This document shows positions 57,120 through 64,000 of a DNA stretch of 64,000 bases, one piece after another. A program made the position numbers and the translations under genes. The notes beneath the pieces were generated by a model that saw nothing but the letters and a program-made list of their open reading frames with translations, was not told where the DNA came from and made no database searches. How positions within the stretch are numbered: the stretch's first letter is position 1; each line of letters starts with the position of its first letter. Where the stretch lies: positions 167,320,478-167,384,477 of the forward strand of contig OV884058.1 in assembly GCA_930367215.1 (NCBI GenBank), given 5' to 3'. The stretch comes from Pollenia angustigena. Lineage: Eukaryota > Arthropoda > Insecta > Diptera > Polleniidae.

Positions 57120-57930
57120 TTCTTACACAGTGTTATGGGCCGATCTTCACGGAACTTGACAGTATGATTTCTTGTCCTATGAAATTGTCATGTATCAAAT
57201 TTGACTACAGTAGCATTATTTCTTACGGTCTTAGGCCTACTAAACTGTTTTCAGAGAGCTGACTTTAAGGCCTATGGTAAAGGCTCAGTTAGTCTTTACT
57301 TTCTGTTTCTGTTCTGTTCCATGCCGTTCTGTTACGAAATTGTAATAGTTACCTTTTCTGTAGCAACTTACCATCAATTTTTGAAAAATTTATTAGATTT
57401 GCACCGTCCATTGTTTTATTTCAATAACTTGAAAGCACATAAATTTGAAGAAATTAAATTTTATGAATTCTAAAAATCAAAAATCAGTTTATTTCCATAT
57501 AAATATGTATTTTTTATTATATATTTTGCTGTCACTTAGATTTACTTAACAAGTTTTTGATTATAACAAAGTGAACCGCAACAGAACAGAAAAGCTAATC
57601 AATTTCACAGCTTTTTTAATAACAAAACCAAATCAGCTGATTCGTAACAGAACATAAAATAAAGACTTATTCTGCCTTAAATTATAAACCGATCTTCACG
57701 ATATTTACCAATATGATTTCTAGTCATATAGAACGTATTTGTGCTAAGTCTTATAACAATCTGTGCATTATACCATTATTTATGTTTGGTTTTGTTACAA
57801 AATCATCAATTTTTTTGGGTGATGGTTCCACATTTAGACCAAATAGAAGCAGTTTGGCACAAACATTGTGATTTTCTTGTGAGTTTTTCGAAAGTGAGCG
57901 TGTTTTTAACAGACGGACAGTCAGACTGAA
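57120..57930 (+). repeat. DINE-1-like repeat split by a Harbinger-like MITE
   Basis: The left part has TTACGGTCTTAGGCCTACTAAACTG; the right part resumes at 57678 with AAATTATAAACCGATCTTCACG and ends around AACAGACGGACAGTCAGAC. The split point corresponds to continuous GGTAAATTATGGACCG in the sister repeats. Confidence 0.6.
57281..57677. mobile_element. 397-bp PIF/Harbinger-like MITE with TAA duplication
   Basis: AGGCTCAGTTAGTCTTTA at the left and, inverted, AGGCAGAATAAGTCTTTA at the right, flanked by TAA at 57278-57280 and 57678-57680. Sister repeats show the TAA once. GTAACAGAAC-type motifs occur on both sides. The frame at 57201-57473 is an artefact of the repeats. Confidence 0.75.
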
Positions 57931-58259
57931 ACGGCTAAATCGATTTAGAACTAGCTTTTGTAAAATGTCATGATTCGTCGAACTTAAATGATTTTCAGGA
58001 GGGGAACTTACATTGGAGCCATGGTCAGTTATGAACCAATCATTCTAAAATTCTGCAGAGTGATTTCTGGTATTAAAAAACCTAAATTTCAATACAGCGG
58101 TGAAATTAGTTTTAGCGTTTACAGTGAATTTCAGAAGGCTGTTTATTGTGGGATCTAACGTATATTTTGGAGCGTATATCACAAAATTCATAGCATATTT
58201 TCTGGCCATAAGAAACTAAGTTGGAAGAAATTTTACCACAGTAAATATATCTGTTACGG

Positions 58260-58850
58260 TTTCATGCGTATTTATTTATTTACCAGAGTGGGCTTTATAT
58301 TGGGCCTATAGTAAATTATGGACCGATCATCACGAAATTTCATAGTGTCATTTCTAGTCCTATAAAACTGAAACGTGCTAAATTTTGTTATGATAGCATT
58401 ATTAGTTATGGTTTTAGGCGTACTAAACTCTTTTCCGAGAGTAGGGTTTATATGGGGCCTAGGGTAAGTTATGGACGGATCTGCACGAAATTTAACAGCG
58501 TGATTTCCAGTCGAATAAAACGAATTTTTGCAGGTGGTGGTTCTACATTTTGATTTATAGCTCTAACCCTACTGAAGTGATTTTACTGGATTTCAGTCCC
58601 AAACTCCTTAGGATAACTGCAAGCAACTTGAGACCAAGTTTGTTCATTTCTTTTGAGTTTTTCGAAAGTGAGCGTGTTTCCAACAGATAGACAGACAGAC
58701 GGACATGGCTTAATCGACTTAGAATTACTCAAGGACCCAGAATATATATTCTTTATAGGGTCTGAGATGAATAATAAAAAAGATTCGCACGGAATGACAA
58801 ACCTAGTATACCCTCTCCACAACTAATTGTGGTGGAGGGTATAAAAAGAT
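58260..58850 (+). repeat. DINE-1-like repeat at the edge of duplication copy B
   Basis: Same order as 43440-44285: GGGCTTTATATTGGGCC, then GTTTTAGGCGTACTAAAC, AGACAGACGGACATGGCT and the terminal GTGGTGGAGGGTATAAAA. It corresponds to 6113-6560 in copy A. Confidence 0.6.
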
Positions 58851-59944
58851 GTAAATTTACGTAGTTTTTCTCTCCCCTACATAACTATTGTTAAATTTGT
58901 TAGCACTGTTTGCATAATTTTAAAAAATTAATAGAACTTTCAAGATATATTAAAGTTCAATGATTAATTTTCCTGGTGGGCTAAAGTGTGTTGCAAAACA
59001 ATTTCGATCCCGTATGGAGTGTAGCAAAGGTAGTTTTTTTCGAAAATTCGTAGCAAAACTTGTTTGTTCCGATATTAAATCCATTATTGTTCTATATTTC
59101 AGTCGGTTATAATTTTTCAACTGTTTGTTTTTAATCAAGAATGGCATAACACTTCAGACCACTATATGTTTTTTGCATTTTCTCTAAATTCGAATAAAGT
59201 GTAACGAAAGCGTTTTGCATCTCACCTACTCATATTTTCTTGTTGATGGTATAAAAAAGGAATTCAAACTTTAAAAACCCTTTATTTTTTTTTTATATAA
59301 CATTAAGACATGACATGAAAGAAAACAAAATTAAACAGTTAGTTTTAAAATTGCTCTAGAAACCACCCTTCTCCCATGTTCATGGGAAGTTTAATATTTG
59401 ATGTGAACCAATTGTTTCATTATCACATGCGTTTGATGGGTTAATCGATATCGCACAAGTCTAAATAACAAAAACACTTTAAATAAATAATTTTGTTTAT
59501 GATAACACTTTAACTTAATTAAAGTATGTATTTAAACAAAACTTTATATTCAGGTATGTCACATAATCTGTACGAAAGTAAAAACTTTCCCCTGTTTTTT
59601 TTATTTCGTACCGTTTTTGTTTTCCTTTTTTTTTAATAAAAATGGAAAACTTTTTGTGTTTTACATTTTCTAGAGAAGGCAAAAGGTTTTCATTTTCACT
59701 TTCGTTATTTAATTTTAGTAAATTTTTAGGAAATATATGTGTAAGAGTGTAAACCTGCTAACTAGCTTCTAGCAAATTTAAGAGTGCACACAAAAAAACT
59801 TCTAATGTTTTCTATTTCTAACTAAAGAATTAAACCTATATATATATATTTGGTTTATTTGGTTTATAATAATCTAAAGAGTTACAAATTGAACTAATTG
59901 GTTTTTAATCGATTCTTCGTCTCTTTATCTTTCGGCAGGTTTAC

Positions 59945-61230
59945 ACTCTAAGCCGACGATTAAAGCAACTATGATTGGCACTTTCCAAAGTTATGGAGAG
60001 TATGGTAAATTACCCACTTGGCAAATATTTAGAGTCAAACTACCTACTAAGCGACCGCCAGTATGGCTTTCGTAGAGGTCGCTCTACTGGAGACTTACTA
60101 GCACTGTTATCGGAAAAATGGTGCCGTTCCATTCACCATTTTGGCGAAAAAAGGTACATAATTGCTTTAGATATTTCCAAGGCGTTTGACTGAGTCTGGC
60201 ATGGTGCACTGTTGTCAAAACTTGCTGCATTTAGTGTCAGTGATAATTGCTCTCGATTTATATCCGGTTTTATTAAAGATCGCACTATACGGAGCCGCAA
60301 GGCTCTATTTCTTATCTTTCTAAATGACCTCCTTTGTCAAACTTCCAACCCTATCTACTCTTTTGTAGATGACAGCAACCTTTGCCATTCGTACTCAATC
60401 GAATGCAGACCAAGCGTAACCGATGTCGGTGCTATGAGGCAGAATATGAATGATACGCTTGGCCGAGACCTTGACATAGTCTCGGAATGGGGTCGTGCAA
60501 ATAGGGTTGATTTTAATGGCCGAAAAACCCAATGTTGCGTGCTGACGCATACGACGCGCGACAAATCAAGGTGCCTCATCATATATATATATGGGTGGTG
60601 TCATTATTGAGGAATCAGAATCTCTTGATGTTCTGGGCATGAGGATACAATGTGATGTACGATGGACAGAACATATATTCAAGGTGTCGAAAGAAGCATT
60701 CAAGTGCCTCGGTTTTCTAAGACGGTGTAGGATATACTGCACTCCATCTGATTTCCTAACTATTTATAGCACCTATATCCGACCGCGTATGGAGTATAAC
60801 TCTCATGTGTGGGCCGGTGCTTCAAAGTCTATTTTGGAGCTTCTCGACTACGTGCAGGAGAGAACGAAGGTTCCCATTGGTGACATAAGGGTATCCAATT
60901 CTATTCACTCCCTTGAGCATCGTCGCAATGTGGGTTGTATAAGCCTGTTTTATCGTTACTACAATGGGATGAGTTCTGAAGAAATTGGGGATCTGGTTCC
61001 CGAAACCCGTACGTTTGTTCGCAATGCACGTTTTTCCTCAAGAGCCCATCATTATGTGGTCGATTGGCAGGTGAATCGTACAACGCATTACAGAGAGAAT
61101 TCGATTTTTCCCGGACTGTTCGTATGTGGAATAACCTTCCTGCAGAAGTCTTCCCTCTCACTTACAACATGATTAAGTTCAAATCGAATGTTCACAAACA
61201 CTACTCCCTCTATCCTCCTTCCCACAACCT
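59945..61230 (+). pseudogene. LINE RT fragment inserted downstream of receptor copy B
   Basis: RT blocks in order: LSKVMESMVNYPLGKYLESN, YGFRRGRSTGDLLALLSEKW, IALDISKAFD followed by a stop at 60191, then FLIFLNDLLC and IYSFVDDSNLCHSYS with the catalytic Asp pair. A tail follows in another frame from 60591 (LDVLGMRIQCDVRWTEHI, WAGASKSILELLDYVQERT). The region between the finger-palm block and FLIFLNDLL is too short: the usual G-PQGS motif is missing, so there is an internal deletion. At least one stop and two frame changes make it dead. It lies between blocks matching 22310 and 22345 of copy A, so it arrived after the duplication or was lost from A. Confidence 0.78.
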
Positions 61231-61515
61231 ATTTTACTAGTTTCAACACAATGCAATGCATTAGTAGGATTCATCCCCTGAGTATTGGTCCTAACAGAAA
61301 AAAAGCAACTTTGTATTTGTACATTTCGAATCTTGGATGCGCACCGCAATAGTTCGAATAAAATGTTTTAGAATTAGTCTTGTATTTTCAAAAGAAACAC
61401 AATTTATAAATAAAACACTGAAACTTACACAAACGTTCATTATTTTTTGTGCAAGAAGCTTAAAACAGGTGCAAAAAAAAATAAAAAATTCAAGTTTATT
61501 ATTTCAAAGTACAAA

Positions 61516-63011
61516 TTAATTCAAAAACTCTTTTAGCATCATTGACAATGTATAAATGGTCTTTGTCATTTGTAAAGCTGTATTCAATGATAAGGGCGCA
61601 ACACCACCAATTGATATGCCAGAGGCCTGCTGTGACTCTCTCAACATTAATAAAATCATTTTCTGTTCTGTAACACTCAAGTTATACCAACAGGAATCGT
61701 AAATCATGACAATTATATCATCGTTCTGAAAAAAACAATGGATTTATTTTTGCTTTAAATATGAATGAATTTAAAAACGAAACTTACCGCTACTTCGACT
61801 AAATTGCCCAAAGAGCAATACGCATAGACCATGGCAAATAAATAAAAAAGAAAAATCGGGGCCGTTGGCCATATGCCCAAAAAAATGCAAACAATGGTGC
61901 AAACAATGCCGAAAAATTCGGTGGCAATTTGAACAAAAATTACCCAAAAGAAAGTACTTTTGATGGTGTCGCAAAACCTAAAATGAAACGTTTTAATTAC
62001 CAAATATTATTATATTGCAATACTTGGAAATAATTTCGCTTAACAGACCACACTCGAAAACACACCCAATATCGACATTTTATTAATCATGTTGGGTAGT
62101 TTTCTGTGTCTTTTAAACAGATTTTATTTAATTTGTTTTATAAAAACATAAAATAAAAAAAATAATCTATAATTTTACTCACTTTATATATTTCTGATGC
62201 CATTTAAATATGTCATTTAACAAATCTCTCGATTTAGTAACATCTCTAGGATTTTCTTCCAAAATTGCATCCAGATCATCAAATTTACATTTCAGAATAT
62301 TCTTTATTAGCGGTATATGAGCCACATATAAAAACAGCCAGGAATCAATGACCAAATTGCCGAAACCCGCAAAAAATACACAAGTCACATGTACAACTGA
62401 AGTGAAGTAAAAACCAAAATCTGTTTCGTAATCGATGAAGGGCAACAGCATCGGTAAAATCTCGACACGCGTATTTAAGGCTGCCAACATAATGACGGGC
62501 ATTCCAATAAAAACTGTAATGCTTAAACTAATAATTGATAATACGGTAAAAAGTAATTTCTTGACTAAAGAAATGTTTGCTTTTAAGCATTTCTTGTAAG
62601 CAAATGATTTTTGTTCATATGTCTTGTACATTTCAGTGATTTCCTTATATAAAAAGCAAAAATTATCCCGCTGTACGAGAACATTTATAAGTTTTACATA
62701 TCCCTATAATTTAAGAAAAGTTTTGAATTTTGCAAAGAGTTTATAAGAATTGAAATCTTGCTGCTTACCTGAAACCCACTTCCCAATACAGAGTATGATT
62801 TCAAAAGATTAAGATGATTTTCTTTGACGAACACTTCTACATAGTTGGTGTAGAAAGAAAAAATAATTGCCAAATTAACAAGTACAAAAACAAAAGCTGT
62901 GTTCCAGTTAATTTTAAAATTTTGCTTAATAACATCAACGCCACATATTTTCGAAATTCGACGAGTAAAATTGAAAATTTTTTCAAAATCTTCAGAATAT
63001 TTTTTAGTCAT
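61516..63011 (-). CDS. Or67d-like: Odorant receptor, Or67d-like, copy B (intact, 4 exons)
   Basis: Exons on the minus strand: 63011-62769 (residues 1-81), 62703-62183 (82-254 plus two bases), 61977-61788 (to 318) and 61725-61516 (319-387), with GT/AG borders; phases 0, 2, 0; introns of 65, 205 and 62 bp. The sum is 1,164 nt, or 387 residues, normal for this family. Insect odorant receptors are 7-TM ligand-gated channel subunits that pair with Orco in antennal neurons. Membrane segments are evident in exon 1 (AFVFVLVNLAIIFSFY), exon 2 (LLFTVLSIISLSITVFI and VVHVTCVFFAG), exon 3 (GIVCTIVCIFLGIW) and exon 4. The C-terminal PLSLNTALQMTKTIYTLSM is the 7tm_6 signature. In Drosophila, Or67d detects a male pheromone; ligand identity here is unknown. 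Confidence 0.88.
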
Positions 63012-64000
63012 TATTGCTGATTTTTTTCGCAGGTATATTTTGCTAATAAGGACTTTAAAGAAACTATTCTTTGTTTACAGTAAATATTTCTTTTTATGAA
63101 TAGAAAATATAATTATTGCACTATGGGGCGAATACTGAATATTATTTACAGTACGTTTGTATCAAATGGTGAAAAGAGAATGTTTTTTCTTGACACGCGT
63201 CGAGAAGTGTATTTTTTTAGTTGAAAAATGTAAAATTATTCTCCAAGAAAACGGAAAGATTTGCTTAATTTCCTGGATTAATAAAAGATCAACTGAACCA
63301 AAAAGATTGCTCAACGAAGTTGGCTCAAAAGTGATGATTCAGTAGAATTTATTAAAAAGCTAAGTTGGAAGCAATTTTGCATGCCCGAAATACTGCTTAA
63401 ACGTCATAAAAAAAGAATTTTTTTGATAGTAAAAAAGCAATACATAAAGACAACAAGTGCCCAAGCTCTGTAACTCCCGCCTCGAGAAACTTTTCGAATG
63501 AACCGTGAGTAGCTAACAACTGTTTTTCTCACTTAACTATGTCTGTAACATTTTTGGCGAGTTATAGCAGTCACGTTAGAAAATTACTCGCTAATTTACA
63601 GAAAAAGTGTGTCTGTAAAATTTTTGTGAGAAAATTCTCGGTTTGAACTGTCGAATATACCCAGGAATAAAAATGGGGTGAGAACAAATTTTGACACAAA
63701 AAATTAATGGATTAAAAATGCAATGAATAATAACACGGAAGAGATAAGTATTTTCATCTTGGTTGATTTTTCATTGTTTAATTATTTTGCTTTTAGCATT
63801 TATGAAAAAGATGCGAAAGTTTTCAAAGCCATTTTGTAAACAACCAACATTCAAGTAGCATTTTAGATTCCCAATAAAAAATTTTATCATTTTGCGAAGC
63901 ACTAAAGGTACATTTAAAAAAATAAGCGCACAATTATGCGCTACGCAATTAGACATACAGAAATGCAGTAAAGTAAGTGAAAGAACTCTCAACAGCTTTT
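63012..64000. other. Upstream region of receptor copy B
   Basis: Nearly identical to 29459-30440. It presumably holds the promoter, but no TATA or initiator motif could be singled out with confidence. No credible gene. Confidence 0.5.

Larger units (their letters stand above)
58440..64000. repeat. Segmental duplication copy B (compact receptor locus)
   Basis: Matches copy A over receptor exons, introns where uninterrupted, downstream DNA and upstream DNA to the window end, so the duplication continues beyond 64000. It lacks all the large insertions of copy A but has a LINE between about 59580 and 61480 that copy A lacks. Confidence 0.85.

Overview
The window is AT-rich, intron-bearing and repeat-dense nuclear DNA. 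The only host genes I can support are two tandem copies of an insect odorant receptor (7tm_6 family). They resemble the Drosophila Or67d clade, as judged from memory of that family. Together with jockey/CR1-type LINEs, hAT, Tc1/mariner, PIF/Harbinger and DINE-1-like repeats, this points to a higher dipteran, plausibly a calyptrate fly. The species cannot be fixed from the sequence. There are no bacterial operons, rRNA genes or CRISPR arrays.

Layout. (1) 1-6.1 kb: old repeats, LINE fragments and a dead Tc1-like transposase. (2) 6.1-30.4 kb: duplication copy A, with the receptor on the minus strand at 22355-29458. Its flanks and introns are swollen by nested transposons: Harbinger-like MITEs, a ZMYM1-type hAT (7832-12398) with two further insertions, a pogo-like element (13929-14796), and a 7.3 kb hAT-flanked block (14908-22229) carrying a 5,024 bp Foldback-like palindrome (15490-20513) built of 158 bp tandem repeats. 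(3) 31-33 kb: a tRNA-like SINE and a solo-LTR-like block split by a MITE. (4) 34.3-38.2 kb: a nearly complete LINE. (5) 38-50 kb: MITEs, LINE remnants, DINE-like repeats, and a 3.4 kb hAT shell (45821-49203) holding a mariner relic that is itself split by another hAT element. (6) 50-54.3 kb: a second nearly complete LINE. (7) 54.3-58.3 kb: inverted-repeat elements. (8) 58.4-64.0 kb: duplication copy B, compact, with a receptor gene open in all four inferred exons (61516-63011) and a LINE insertion just downstream.

The two receptor copies share four-exon structure and splice phases. Copy A has a 1-nt deletion in exon 2 that causes a frameshift, and introns 2 and 3 have grown from 205 and 62 bp to 2,543 and 3,333 bp. 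Copy B often supplies the unoccupied site for insertions in copy A, so element borders and target-site duplications can be read directly. Borders called from target-site duplications are the strongest calls here; family names for elements without a transposase are inferences.
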